Positions 19,922 to 29,069 of a DNA stretch of 64,000 bases are shown here, piece after piece. The first letter of the stretch is position 1. Each line of letters opens with the position of its first letter. Source of the DNA: JADJWR01 sp963847675 (GTDB lineage Bacteria; Pseudomonadota; Gammaproteobacteria; Burkholderiales; Burkholderiaceae_F); assembly GCA_963847675.1 (NCBI GenBank), contig CAWKAP010000008.1, forward strand, positions 660,473 through 724,472, in the 5' to 3' direction. The notes beneath the pieces were generated by a model. That model was not told the DNA's origin and searched no databases. It worked only from the letters and a program-made list of their open reading frames with translations. The position numbers were made by a program, and so were the translations under genes.

Positions 19922-21538
19922 ATGAACGCCCCAGACCCCGCTCCCGCGCTGCTGCGCGATGTCGAGCGCCGGCGCACCTTCGCGATCATTTCGCACCCGG
20001 ATGCCGGCAAGACCACGCTGACCGAGAAGCTGCTGCTGTTCGGGGGCGCGATCCAGCTCGCCGGCGCGGTCAAGGGCCGCAAGCACGCCCGCCACGCCAC
20101 CTCGGACTGGATGGAGGTCGAGAAGCAGCGCGGCATCTCGGTCACCAGTTCGGTGATGCAGTTCGACTACGCCGGGCACACGATCAACCTGCTCGACACG
20201 CCGGGCCACGAGGATTTCTCGGAGGACACCTACCGCGTGCTCACCGCGGTCGACGCGGCGGTGATGGTGATCGACGCCGCCAAGGGCGTCGAGGCGCAGA
20301 CGATCAAGCTGCTCGAGGTGTGCCGGCTGCGCGCCACGCCGATCATCACCTTCGTCAACAAGCTCGACCGCGACGTGCGCGAGCCGTTCGACCTGCTGGC
20401 CGAGATCGAGGCGGTGCTCGGAATCGACTGCGCGCCGGTCACCTGGCCGCTCGGCATGGGCAGGCACTTCCGCGGCGTCTATCACCTGCTCGACGACCGG
20501 CTGCTGCGCTTTGCCGCCGGCGAGGCGCGCATCTCGCGCGACGCCGAGGAGATCAGCGGCTACGACAATCCGCGCCTGGCGGAGCTGTTCCCGCAGGAGG
20601 CGGCGACACTCGCTCACGATGTCGAGCTGCTGCGCGGCGCCAGCCACCCTTTCGAGCTGGAGAAGTTTCTCGCCGGGACGCAGACGCCGGTGTTCTTCGG
20701 CTCGGGCATCAACAACTTCGGCGTGCAGGAGATCCTGCAGGCGCTGGTGAAATGGGCCCCGCCGCCGCAGCCGCGCGACGCCGGGGTGCGCGCAGTGGCG
20801 CCGGTCGAGGCGCCGTTCTCGGGCTTCGTGTTCAAGATCCAGGCCAACATGGACCCGCGCCATCGCGACCGCATCGCCTTCCTGCGCGTGTGCTCGGGCC
20901 GCTTCGCGCCGGGCATCAAGGTCTGGCACGTGCGCGCCGGGCGCGAGATGAAGCTCGGCAACGCGCTGACCTTCATGGCCAACGACCGCGTCGCGAGCCA
21001 GGACGCGGTCGCCGGCGACATCATCGGCATCCACAACCACGGGCAATTGCAGATCGGCGACACGCTGACCGAGGGCGAGACGCTCGGCTTCAAGGGCATT
21101 CCGTACTTCGCGCCGGAACTGTTCCGCGTGGCCCGTGCGCGCGACCCGTTCAAGGCCAAGCAGCTCGCCAAGGGACTGGCGGAACTGGGTGAAGAGGGCG
21201 CGATCCAGGTGCTGAGCACGCCCGCCGGCGAACTGCTGCTCGGCGCGGTGGGGCCGCTGCAGTTCGAGATCGTCGCGCACCGGCTGAAGCACGAGTACAA
21301 CGTCGACGCCGTCTACGACACGCCCGGCATCTCGACCGCGCGCTGGCTTACCTATCCCGACGAGAAGACGCGGCGCGAGTTCGAGAAGGAGCAGTCGGCG
21401 CGGCTGGCGCGCGACGTCGACGGCAACCCGGTCTACCTGGCCAGCAACAGCGTCAACCTCGAGGTGACGATGAAGTACTGGCCGGCCGTGCACTTCCACG
21501 CCACCCGCGAGCACGGCCAGAAGCTGGCCCACCAGTAG
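19922..21538 (+). CDS. prfC: Peptide chain release factor 3
   Basis: GTPase that removes RF1/RF2 from the ribosome after termination. The 538-residue protein has all G motifs: SHPDAGKTTLTE, the switch region EKQRGISVTSSV, DTPGHEDFSEDTYR, and VNKLDRD. The C-terminal RF3-specific part (AVGPLQFEIVAHRLKHEYNV) is intact. The ATG at 19922 fits the family start RDVERRRTFAIISHPDAGK; a start 24 bp upstream adds unrelated residues. A short hairpin follows the stop. Confidence 0.97.
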   Translation: MNAPDPAPALLRDVERRRTFAIISHPDAGKTTLTEKLLLFGGAIQLAGAVKGRKHARHATSDWMEVEKQRGISVTSSVMQFDYAGHTINLLDTPGHEDFSEDTYRVLTAVDAAVMVIDAAKGVEAQTIKLLEVCRLRATPIITFVNKLDRDVREPFDLLAEIEAVLGIDCAPVTWPLGMGRHFRGVYHLLDDRLLRFAAGEARISRDAEEISGYDNPRLAELFPQEAATLAHDVELLRGASHPFELEKFLAGTQTPVFFGSGINNFGVQEILQALVKWAPPPQPRDAGVRAVAPVEAPFSGFVFKIQANMDPRHRDRIAFLRVCSGRFAPGIKVWHVRAGREMKLGNALTFMANDRVASQDAVAGDIIGIHNHGQLQIGDTLTEGETLGFKGIPYFAPELFRVARARDPFKAKQLAKGLAELGEEGAIQVLSTPAGELLLGAVGPLQFEIVAHRLKHEYNVDAVYDTPGISTARWLTYPDEKTRREFEKEQSARLARDVDGNPVYLASNSVNLEVTMKYWPAVHFHATREHGQKLAHQ

Positions 21539-21542
21539 GGAC

Positions 21543-21558
21543 GGCCCGCTGCCGGGCC
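21543..21558 (+). terminator. Weak hairpin after prfC
   Basis: GGCCCG and CGGGCC form a 6-bp stem with a 4-base loop five bases after the prfC stop. There is no T-run, so it may be a stability hairpin rather than an intrinsic terminator. It lies between convergent genes. Confidence 0.35.
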
Positions 21559-21599
21559 ATCCCGCGCAAAGTCCTGCGGGCTGCGGCGTGGCCGCGGAC

Positions 21600-21899
21600 T
21601 CAGCCCGGCGCGTTGCGATTGGCTTCGCGTGCGGCTTCGTACATCGACGGTGTGGCGCCGGCGCGGCCGAGGTACTCGCGCAGGTGCTTGATCGCCTGCA
21701 CGTTCATCACGTTGGAGTGGTGCGGCCGGTGCAGGATGCCCTCGGCGCGATTCAGCTTGACGCGGATGCGCGCGCCCGACAGGGGCTCGATTTCGGCGCC
21801 GAGGTGATTGAGCAGCGATTCGATCTCGCGCCAGTGGATGTTGCCGCTGATCGGATCGTGGAAGATCAGCCTCAGCAGTTGTTCGTGTTTGTGGCTCAT
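21600..21899 (-). CDS. Solo HicA-like domain protein without a HicB partner
   Basis: A 99-residue protein resembling the HicA mRNA-interferase fold: KHEQLLRLIFHDP, HWREIESLLNHLGAEI, and a terminal HRPHHSNVMNVQAIKHLREYLGRAG. In active HicA toxins a G-S-H motif carries the catalytic histidine; here the equivalent segment reads SGARIRVKL, so that residue is missing. No HicB-like antitoxin gene is next to it (67 bp to the upstream gene, no ORF downstream). It may be a non-toxic RNA-binding relative. Confidence 0.7.
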   Translation of the reverse strand: MSHKHEQLLRLIFHDPISGNIHWREIESLLNHLGAEIEPLSGARIRVKLNRAEGILHRPHHSNVMNVQAIKHLREYLGRAGATPSMYEAAREANRNAPG

Positions 21900-21966
21900 G
21901 GCGTCGCCCCTTCAACGCTTTGCCGCAAGGATACGCGGGGGCAGCGCCGCCGGCCTCTGCGCTGCC

Positions 21967-22932
21967 TCAAGGGCCGGCGCCGGCCCCCGCCCGCGACGCC
22001 AGAGCCCGGCAGATCGATCCGACGTGCCGGTGATCGGTGCCGCAGCACCCGCCGACCACGGCCAGCCTCGGCAGCAGCGGCCGCAGCGCCCGGTACTGCG
22101 CGCCGAGTTCGTCCGGGTTGCCGTCGTCGAGGTCGGTGCTGGCGTCGAGCTCGGCATGGCTGCGCCGCGAGGCGTTGGCGCGGACGCCGCGCACCCTCTC
22201 GCGCCACGCTCCGCCGGCGCGCAGCGCATGGGTGAAGTGGGTCGGATGCGCGCAGTTGATCATGTAGTAGGCGGGATGTCCGTCGGTGGCCGCGTCGGTG
22301 GCCTCGATCGCGGAGCCGAGGTCCTGACCGGACGGCAGCCGGCCGTCGGTCTCCAGCGTGAACGAGATCACCGCGGGCATCGCATGGTCGCGGGCCGCGG
22401 CGGCGACGCCGATCGCCTCCTCGGCATAGTTCATCGTGAACACCGAAACGAGGTCGGCATCGGTCGCGGCGAACGTGGCGATCTGCCACGCGTGGTAGTC
22501 GCGCGCCTCGGCCACGCTCATGCGGGTGTCGGCGCGGTAGCCGTCGCCGCGCGGGCCGAGGTTGCCGCTGGCGACCACCGGTGTGGTCGGCGTTTCGAAG
22601 GCGGCGCGGATCTCCAGCAGCAGGCTCACGGCCTTGCGGTTGGCGTCGGCCAGCGCCACGGCGTCGTAGCCGAGCCTCTCGCCCCAGTCCGGGCTGGCGC
22701 GCCAGGTCGGCGTCTCGAGCACCAGGCCGAGGCCTTGCGCAAGCGCGATCTCGGCATAGCGGGCGTAGTAGGCGCGCAGTCTTTCGTAGCCGGCGTCGTC
22801 CTTGAGCAGGTCGAAGGCGGCGAAGTGGGGCAGGTCACGGCCGTCGTGGAAGATCAGCTCGGTCTCCAGGCCGGCGTCGGTGGCGAACAGCCGGTCGGCG
22901 AATTGCGGCAGCCGGTTGCGGTACTTGCTCAT
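21967..22932 (-). CDS. Homocysteine S-methyltransferase family protein
   Basis: Zinc-dependent thiol methyltransferase of 321 residues, using donors such as S-methylmethionine or SAM in known members. The Zn ligands are visible: Cys in MINCAHPTH and the Cys pair in VVGGCCGTDHRHV near the C-terminus. DAGLETEL near the N-terminus matches the family start. The next gene upstream on this strand is a hydroxylase 26 bp away, suggesting cotranscription. Confidence 0.9.
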   Translation of the reverse strand: MSKYRNRLPQFADRLFATDAGLETELIFHDGRDLPHFAAFDLLKDDAGYERLRAYYARYAEIALAQGLGLVLETPTWRASPDWGERLGYDAVALADANRKAVSLLLEIRAAFETPTTPVVASGNLGPRGDGYRADTRMSVAEARDYHAWQIATFAATDADLVSVFTMNYAEEAIGVAAAARDHAMPAVISFTLETDGRLPSGQDLGSAIEATDAATDGHPAYYMINCAHPTHFTHALRAGGAWRERVRGVRANASRRSHAELDASTDLDDGNPDELGAQYRALRPLLPRLAVVGGCCGTDHRHVGSICRALASRAGAGAGP

Positions 22933-22958
22933 GACGTCATCCTCCTCGGTGAACGGTT

Positions 22959-23762
22959 TCAGTCGTGCGTGTAGCCGAGCGGACGCAGCGCCTCGCGGGT
23001 CGCGTTGTCACTGCCCGGCTGCGACACGTCGCGCGCCAGCAGCATGTCGACGACCCTCGAGGAGGCGCCGTCGTAGAAGCCGGTGGCGGGCGCGAAGGTG
23101 AGCGGGTTGAAGAACGTGCCGAAGACGATGTCGAAGATCGGCAGGTCGGCGAAGTTGCCGGTATGGCGGCCACGCCCATGGTGGTACGAATGGCTCTCCG
23201 GCCGCTGTACGAAGACGCCGAGCCAGCGCGGCGTGCGCACGTTGGCGTGCTGCAGGATCGCCAGCAATGTCACGGTGAGCAGCACGATGGTGGCTGCTTC
23301 GGCGGTGATGCCGACGATCAACGTCAGTGCCAGGCTGCCCGCCGCCGTCCAGCCGACCATGTCGAGCGGGCCGAACCAGTAGGCGCTGAAGGTGTCGAGC
23401 CGCTCGGCGCTGTGGTGCATCTGGTGCACGCCGCGCCACAGGACGTTCGAGCCGTGCATCGAACGGTGCCAGAAATAGGCCACCGCCTCGTAAACGAGCA
23501 GGCCGGCCGCGGCGCCGCCCCAGGTGCCGAGCGAGGTCAGGTCGATGAGCTGCCACGCGGCAAGCTGTTCGGTCCACAGGATCGGCAAGTACGTCGAGAC
23601 CATCACGTAGACGACGAAGGCAGCGAGTCCCTTGGTGCGCCAGCCGCGCACTTCGGGTAGCGGCCGCGCCGGGGCGATCGCCTCCCAGGCGATCAGGGCC
23701 GCGAAGATCGCCATCACGGCGAGCGAGATCGGGTCGAGCAGCACGTCGATGGGGGTTGGCAT
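22959..23762 (-). CDS. Sterol desaturase/fatty acid hydroxylase family membrane protein
   Basis: A 267-residue membrane di-iron enzyme with four or five hydrophobic spans. The histidine clusters are HRSMH (with YFWHRSMHG), HQMHHS and HSYHHGRG, the normal set for the family. Substrates in the family include sterols, fatty acids and carotenoids, and the substrate here is unknown. ATG 23762 follows an AAGGAG ribosome binding site. It is divergent from the GlxA-like regulator, with 99 bp between them, so the regulator may control it. Confidence 0.9.
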   Translation of the reverse strand: MPTPIDVLLDPISLAVMAIFAALIAWEAIAPARPLPEVRGWRTKGLAAFVVYVMVSTYLPILWTEQLAAWQLIDLTSLGTWGGAAAGLLVYEAVAYFWHRSMHGSNVLWRGVHQMHHSAERLDTFSAYWFGPLDMVGWTAAGSLALTLIVGITAEAATIVLLTVTLLAILQHANVRTPRWLGVFVQRPESHSYHHGRGRHTGNFADLPIFDIVFGTFFNPLTFAPATGFYDGASSRVVDMLLARDVSQPGSDNATREALRPLGYTHD

Positions 23763-23861
23763 GGCGAAGCTCCTTCTGATTGAATGAAAGACAGCGGCAC
23801 TGTAGGAGCGCAGGCGTCGCGGTACTAAGTTCATTTCGGCAACGAACCGGACATTTCGGCC

Positions 23862-24929
23862 ATGGCCCAGAACCCGCACAAAAGCGCGGCACGCGAGCCC
23901 GTGGCCGCGGCGATCCTTGCCCTGCCGGAAGCGACGGCTTCCGTCATCTACGGCATCTATGACCTGTTCAAGGGCGCCGGGCGCGACTGGGGCGTCGTGA
24001 CCACCGGCCATCCCGGCCCCGAACTGCTGCGGCCGCAGGTGGTGTCGTCGCACGAAGGCAGCTTCGTTGCGGCCAACGACGTACGCATCACGCCGGACCT
24101 CACGCTGGATCGGTGCATTGCGCCGCAGATCGTCTGCGTGCCCGAGGTCGCGATTGCTCCCGCCACGGTGATCGCCGGGCGCTTCGGCGCCGAGATCGAC
24201 TGGCTGCGCCGCTGCCACGCGCAGGGGGCGACCATCGCCACCGCCTGCTCGGGTGCGGTGCTGCTTGCCGAGTCGGGGCTGCTCGATGGCTGCGAGGCGA
24301 CGACCCACTGGGCGTTCTGCGACACGATCCGAAATCAGTATCCGAAGGTGAAGGTGCTGCCGCAGCGCGCGCTCGTGGCCAGCGGCGAAGGGCAGCGCCT
24401 GGTGATGGCCGGCGGCGGCACCTCGTGGCTCGACCTCGGCCTGTACCTGATCGCGCGGGTGGCCGGCGTCGAGGCGGCGATGCAGACCGCGCGCGTGAAC
24501 CTGATCGACTGGCACGACATCGGCCAGCAGCCGTTCGCCGCGCTGGCGCGCACGCGCCAGGTCGACGATGCGGTGATCGCGCGCTGCCAGAACTGGATCG
24601 CGGGGCACTATCACGAGCCGGCGCCCGTTGCTGCAATGGTGCGTCTGAGCGGCCTGGCCGAACGGTCATTCAAGCGCCGCTTCGAGCAGGCCACCGGCAT
24701 GGCGCCGCTCGAATACGTGCACACGCTGCGGCTCGAGGAGGCCAAGCAGATGCTCGAGGCGGGCGACGCGCCGATCGAGGCGATCGCCAACGAGGTCGGC
24801 TACGAGGACGCCGGCTTCTTCAGCCGCCTGTTTCGCCGCCAGGTGCAGCTGACCCCGGCGCAGTACCGCAAGCGCTTTGGCTCGATGCGACGGGCGCTGC
24901 AGGACGCCAGCGGCGTCGGGCGAAGCTAG
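23862..24929 (+). CDS. GlxA-type AraC-family transcriptional regulator
   Basis: A 355-residue regulator. It has an N-terminal DJ-1/PfpI-like domain (nucleophile elbow ATACSGAVLLAES near residue 128) and a C-terminal AraC double helix-turn-helix (VRLSGLAERSFKRRFEQATG, then AIANEVGYEDAGFFSRLFRR). Such proteins sense small molecules such as amines or carnitine. It is divergent from the hydroxylase and homocysteine methyltransferase genes, which are the likely targets by position. Its stop overlaps that of dinB by 3 bp. Confidence 0.9.
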   Translation: MAQNPHKSAAREPVAAAILALPEATASVIYGIYDLFKGAGRDWGVVTTGHPGPELLRPQVVSSHEGSFVAANDVRITPDLTLDRCIAPQIVCVPEVAIAPATVIAGRFGAEIDWLRRCHAQGATIATACSGAVLLAESGLLDGCEATTHWAFCDTIRNQYPKVKVLPQRALVASGEGQRLVMAGGGTSWLDLGLYLIARVAGVEAAMQTARVNLIDWHDIGQQPFAALARTRQVDDAVIARCQNWIAGHYHEPAPVAAMVRLSGLAERSFKRRFEQATGMAPLEYVHTLRLEEAKQMLEAGDAPIEAIANEVGYEDAGFFSRLFRRQVQLTPAQYRKRFGSMRRALQDASGVGRS

Positions 24930-26155
24930 TCGAACAACTCTGTGTCTTGTGCGGCCGCCGTCGAGACGCCGCTCCCATCAGCACGAACCAGCGCGCCGAC
25001 CCGCACCCCGAGCAGCCGGATCCTTCGCGCCAGTTCGATCCGCTTCAGGCACTGGCCGGCGGCGCGGCGGATCGCGGCCGCGTCGCCGGTCGGCTGCGCC
25101 AGCGTGATGTCGCGCGTCACGGTGCGGAAGTCGTCGAAGCGCAGCTTCACTCCGATCGTCTTGCCGGCATAGCGCTTGCGGCGCAGGTCCTCGGCAACCT
25201 GCACGCACAGTTCGGTGAAGACGCGCGTGAGTGCGGCCCGATCGCGTACCGCGTGCAGGTCGCGCTCGAAGGTCGTTTCCCGGCTGATCGACTTCGGCTC
25301 GCTGAAGGTGACCACCGGCCGGTCGTCGCGGCCGTGTGCCGCATCGTGCAGCCAGCCGCCCGTGCTGGCGCCGAAGTGCTGCGCCAGCCACGGCGCATCG
25401 GCCGCCGCCAGTTCGCCGATCGTCGCGATGCCGAGCTGCGCCAGCCTCGCCGCCGCCTTCGGCCCCACACCGTTGATCCGCCGCACCGGCAGCGGCCAGA
25501 TGCGCGTCGCGAGATCGTGCGGCGCGACGACGGTCACGCCATCGGGCTTGTCGAGTTCCGAGGCGATCTTGGCGAGCAGCTTGTTCGGCGCCAGGCCGAT
25601 CGAGCACGACAGGCCGGTGGCCTGCCGCACGGCCTGCTTGATCTCGCGCGCCACCTCGCGCGCGCACCACCAGGCATCGACATCGGAAACGTCCTGCGGC
25701 CCGTCGCCGGCATCGCGCAGTCGCGCAGCGACGATTTCGCTCAGGTCGATGTAGATCTCGTCGATGCCGCGGTCCTCGATCACGGGCGCGATTTCGCGCA
25801 CCGCGGCCTTGAACAGCCGTGAGTAGCGGCGGTACTCGTCGAAGTCGACCGGCAGCAGGATGGCGTCGGGCGCGCGCTGCGCGGCCCGCATCATGCCCAT
25901 CGCCGAGTTCACGCCGAGGGCGCGCGCCTCGTAGGTTGCCGTGGTGATCACGCCGCGCCCGCTGTATCCGGCGAGCCGCGCGAAGCGGCGCTGCCGCTCG
26001 CCCGTGGCCGCGTCGGTTTCCCACACGGGCTGATGGCGCGCGCCGCCGCCGATGACGACCGGCAGTCCGCGCAGTTCCGGATAGCGCAACAGTTCGACCG
26101 ACGCATAGAACGCGTCCATGTCGAGGTGTGCGATGACGCGCGTCGTATCGGGCAT
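24926..26155 (-). CDS. dinB: DNA polymerase IV, Y-family translesion polymerase
   Basis: A 409-residue Y-family polymerase. Catalytic carboxylates are in AHLDMDAFYASVE and DRGIDEIYIDLSE; the fingers motif YSGRGVITTATYEARALGV, the thumb helix-hairpin-helix INGVGPKAAARL and the little-finger domain follow in order. The protein ends in QDTELFD, a good beta-clamp binding peptide. The TYEAR segment is preceded by a longer insert (GERQRRFARLAG) than in E. coli DinB. No LexA box was found by eye. Confidence 0.93.
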   Translation of the reverse strand: MPDTTRVIAHLDMDAFYASVELLRYPELRGLPVVIGGGARHQPVWETDAATGERQRRFARLAGYSGRGVITTATYEARALGVNSAMGMMRAAQRAPDAILLPVDFDEYRRYSRLFKAAVREIAPVIEDRGIDEIYIDLSEIVAARLRDAGDGPQDVSDVDAWWCAREVAREIKQAVRQATGLSCSIGLAPNKLLAKIASELDKPDGVTVVAPHDLATRIWPLPVRRINGVGPKAAARLAQLGIATIGELAAADAPWLAQHFGASTGGWLHDAAHGRDDRPVVTFSEPKSISRETTFERDLHAVRDRAALTRVFTELCVQVAEDLRRKRYAGKTIGVKLRFDDFRTVTRDITLAQPTGDAAAIRRAAGQCLKRIELARRIRLLGVRVGALVRADGSGVSTAAAQDTELFD

Positions 26156-26439
26156 CCGTGAGGGAGGAGGAATCTGCGTATCGATGGACTGCGCTGCCGA
26201 GGAAGCAATTTACTGCGCTGCAATGTCGTCCCGCCGGCCTTCAGGACGTGTTGCTCCAGTCGAATGACGGATGTTCTCTTGGTGCCGAAACTCCTACCCC
26301 TATCGGCAAGGGTTGATCGCGATCAAGGCTGCGGCCGAGGGTGCTGGTTACGTTTACGCACACTCGTTCGGCACGCGAGCTGGCCGAGTGAAGTTCGGCC
26401 CGGCCAGTGTCCGGCGCGAGAGGGTGACGGGAGATCATC

Positions 26440-26874
26440 GTGTTCAGTCAGCCGATCAGAAGCATCATGGAGCGGCGCAAGCTCGTCAGCGCGCCGCCGA
26501 CGACGTCGGTGCGCGAAGCGTCGAAGATGATGGCCAAGAAGCAGGTCGGCGCCGTGCTGGTGGTCGACGAGGGGCGGCTGGTCGGCATCTTCAGCGAGCG
26601 CGACGTGGTCTTCCGCGTCGTGGCCCGCGGCCTCGATCCGGCGTCGACGACGCTCGAGCAGGTGATGACGCGCGAACCGAAGACCGCAAAACCGAACAAC
26701 ACCTTCGGCTATGCGATGACGATCATGCACGAGAACGGCTTCCGGCACATGCCGGTGCTCGAGCACGGCAAGGTGATCGGCATCGTCTCGGCGCGCAGCG
26801 CGCTCGACCCCGACCTCGAGGAATTCGTCTGCGAGGAGCGGCGGCGCCAGCGCTTCAAGGAAGAGGCGCTATAG
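26440..26874 (+). CDS. Tandem CBS-domain protein
   Basis: A 144-residue protein made of two CBS domains: VSAPPTTSVREASKMMAKKQVGAVLVVD and MTREPKTAKPNNTFGYAMTIMHENGFRHMPVL. CBS pairs bind adenosine nucleotides and regulate partner proteins. A GGGAGA site 6 bases upstream favours the GTG start at 26440; ATG 26467 is an alternative. The 284 bp upstream, between this gene and dinB, shows no further gene. Confidence 0.87.
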   Translation: MFSQPIRSIMERRKLVSAPPTTSVREASKMMAKKQVGAVLVVDEGRLVGIFSERDVVFRVVARGLDPASTTLEQVMTREPKTAKPNNTFGYAMTIMHENGFRHMPVLEHGKVIGIVSARSALDPDLEEFVCEERRRQRFKEEAL

Positions 26875-26921
26875 CGATTGCGCGGCGCCGGCGCCTCGTG
26901 CCGGCGCGATGACCGCGAACT

Positions 26922-27713
26922 TCATCCAGCGGCCGCCTGGCGCAGCGCCGGCAGGCCGATCCCGGTCGCCTCGAAGCCGCCGTCGACGGCCAGTACCTGA
27001 CCGTTGATGTACGCGGCCTGCGGGCTGCACAGGAAGCCGATCGCCGCGGCGATTTCCTCGGGCGTGCCGTAGCGCCCGAGCGGAATCGTGTCGTGGTAGC
27101 TGGCGCGGATCGCCGGCGTATGCACTGCCTTGGCCATCGCGGTGTCGACCGGCCCGGGCGCGATCGCGTTGACGCGGATGCCGAGGTTGCCGAGTTCGAC
27201 CGCCTGCTGCCTGGTCAGGTGCAGCAGCGCCGCCTTGCTGGTGCCGTAGGCCACGCGCAGCGTGCTGGCGCGCAGCCCGGAGATCGACGCAATGTTCACC
27301 ACGCTGCCGCCGCCGGCCTTCAGCATGTGCGGCGCGCAGGCCTGCGTGCAGACGAACGGCCCGTCGAGGTTCACCGCCAGCACGCGTGCCCACTCGTCGT
27401 AGGTCGTCTCGAGCAGCGGCTTGAACACGGCGATGGCCGCGTTGTTGACCAGCGCGTCGATGCGGCCGTAGTGCGCCGCCACGCGATCGATGGCCGGCCG
27501 GACCTGCGCCGGCAGCGCCACGTCGCAGACGATCGCCAGCACGCGCCGGGCATCGTCGAGGTCCTGCGCAGTCCGCGCCAGTGTCTCGGCGTCGATGTCG
27601 AGCAGCGCGACGCGATGGCCGTGGTCGAGGAACCAGCGCGCGGTCGCCAGGCCGATGCCGCGCGCGCCGCCGGTGACGACGGCCACCGGCGTGGCTGTTT
27701 CGGTCGATGTCAT
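26922..27713 (-). CDS. Short-chain dehydrogenase/reductase
   Basis: A 263-residue SDR. The nucleotide-binding motif is TGGARGIGLATARW, the NNAAIA strand follows, and the catalytic site is Ser in NIASISGLRA with Tyr and Lys in VAYGTSKAALL. Asp in ALLDIDAE suggests a preference for NAD(H). The substrate is unknown. It is divergent from an MFS carrier, with 120 bp between the starts. Confidence 0.9.
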   Translation of the reverse strand: MTSTETATPVAVVTGGARGIGLATARWFLDHGHRVALLDIDAETLARTAQDLDDARRVLAIVCDVALPAQVRPAIDRVAAHYGRIDALVNNAAIAVFKPLLETTYDEWARVLAVNLDGPFVCTQACAPHMLKAGGGSVVNIASISGLRASTLRVAYGTSKAALLHLTRQQAVELGNLGIRVNAIAPGPVDTAMAKAVHTPAIRASYHDTIPLGRYGTPEEIAAAIGFLCSPQAAYINGQVLAVDGGFEATGIGLPALRQAAAG

Positions 27714-27833
27714 GCCGGCAATCTACATGAGCTCCTGCGCATCGCGCGTCGGTGCGCAACACCTGCCTCGGGCAACCCTTCGATCGCGCGATGTGCGATA
27801 ACGGCGCCTCCGCGCCCGCCGCAGAGCCATCCG

Positions 27834-29051
27834 ATGACGCCGCAACCCGACTCGCGCTATGCCGCCCTGCGTCTGCTGGTGGCGCTGGTGCTGATGACGG
27901 TCGGCGCCAGTGGCATGTACGTGGTCGCCGTCGTGCTGCCCGCCGTGCAGGCCGAGTTCGGCGTCGCCCGCGCCGACGCCTCGATGCCGTACACGTGGAT
28001 GATGATCGGCTTCGGCATCGGCGGCATCCTGATGGGCCGGCTCGCCGACCGCTACGGTGTCACCGTGCCGATCCTGATCAGCGCGGCCGGCCTCGGCCTC
28101 GGCTATGCGGCTGCAGGGGTGGCCGGCAACATCTGGCTTTTCTCGGCCGCCCATGGCCTGCTGATCGGCCTGCTCGGCAGTTCGGCGACCTTCGCGCCGC
28201 TGATTGCCGACACGTCGCTGTGGTTCGTGCGCCGGCGCGGCATCGCGGTGGCGGTGTGCGCCAGCGGCAACTACCTCGCCGGCACGGTGTGGCCGCCGAT
28301 CGTGCAGCACTTCGTCGAGACCGCCGGGTGGCGCGACACCTACCTCGGCCTCGGCGCGTTCAGCGCCGTCGTCATGCTGTCGCTCGCCCCGCTGCTGCGG
28401 CAGCGCCCGCCGCTGCCGATGCCCTCGGGCAGCGCGGCGGCGCTCGCAGCCTCGGCGTCCCCGGCCCGGCCGTTCGGCCTTTCGCCTACTGCGGCGACGG
28501 TGCTGCTTTGCATCGCCGGGCTGGCCTGCTGCGTGGCGATGTCGATGCCGCAGGTCCACATCGTCGCCTACTGCGGCGACCTCGGCTACGGCGCGGCGCG
28601 CGGCGCAGAAATGCTGTCGCTGATGCTCGGCTTCGGCATCGCAAGCCGGCTGATCTCGGGCGTGATCTGCGACCGCATCGGCGGGCTGCGCACGCTGCTG
28701 CTCGGCTCCGCGCTGCAGGGCGTCGCGCTGCTGCTGTTCCTGCCGTTCGACGGGCTGGCCTCGCTGTACGTGATCTCGGCGCTGTTCGGCCTGTTCCAGG
28801 GCGGCATCGTGCCGAGCTACGCGATCATCGTGCGCGAGCACTTTCCGCCGCGCGAGGCCGGCACGCGCATCGGAACCGTGCTGATGTTCACGCTGCTCGG
28901 CATGGCGCTCGGCGGCTGGATGTCGGGCAAGGTCTTCGACCTCACCGGCTCCTACGACGCCGCCTTCGTCAACGGCATCGCGTGGAACCTGCTCAACCTC
29001 GCCATCGCGACCGCGCTTCTCTTCCGCGCACGGCGCCGCGCCTACGCCTGA
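27834..29051 (+). CDS. MFS transporter
   Basis: A 405-residue major facilitator protein with about twelve hydrophobic segments. The loop 2-3 signature is GILMGRLADRYGV and its partner in the second half is SGVICDRIGGLRT. The sequence resembles the oxalate/formate or monocarboxylate-type MFS carriers, but the substrate cannot be set. ATG 27834 is the first good start. It converges with the next methyltransferase gene. Confidence 0.88.
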   Translation: MTPQPDSRYAALRLLVALVLMTVGASGMYVVAVVLPAVQAEFGVARADASMPYTWMMIGFGIGGILMGRLADRYGVTVPILISAAGLGLGYAAAGVAGNIWLFSAAHGLLIGLLGSSATFAPLIADTSLWFVRRRGIAVAVCASGNYLAGTVWPPIVQHFVETAGWRDTYLGLGAFSAVVMLSLAPLLRQRPPLPMPSGSAAALAASASPARPFGLSPTAATVLLCIAGLACCVAMSMPQVHIVAYCGDLGYGAARGAEMLSLMLGFGIASRLISGVICDRIGGLRTLLLGSALQGVALLLFLPFDGLASLYVISALFGLFQGGIVPSYAIIVREHFPPREAGTRIGTVLMFTLLGMALGGWMSGKVFDLTGSYDAAFVNGIAWNLLNLAIATALLFRARRRAYA

Positions 29052-29069
29052 GCCCGCCAGCCGACCCGT

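Noticed and set aside
27093..27833. N-terminal extension of the MFS carrier to 27093
   Set aside because: Antisense to the SDR gene; the carrier has a natural ATG at 27834 before the first membrane span.
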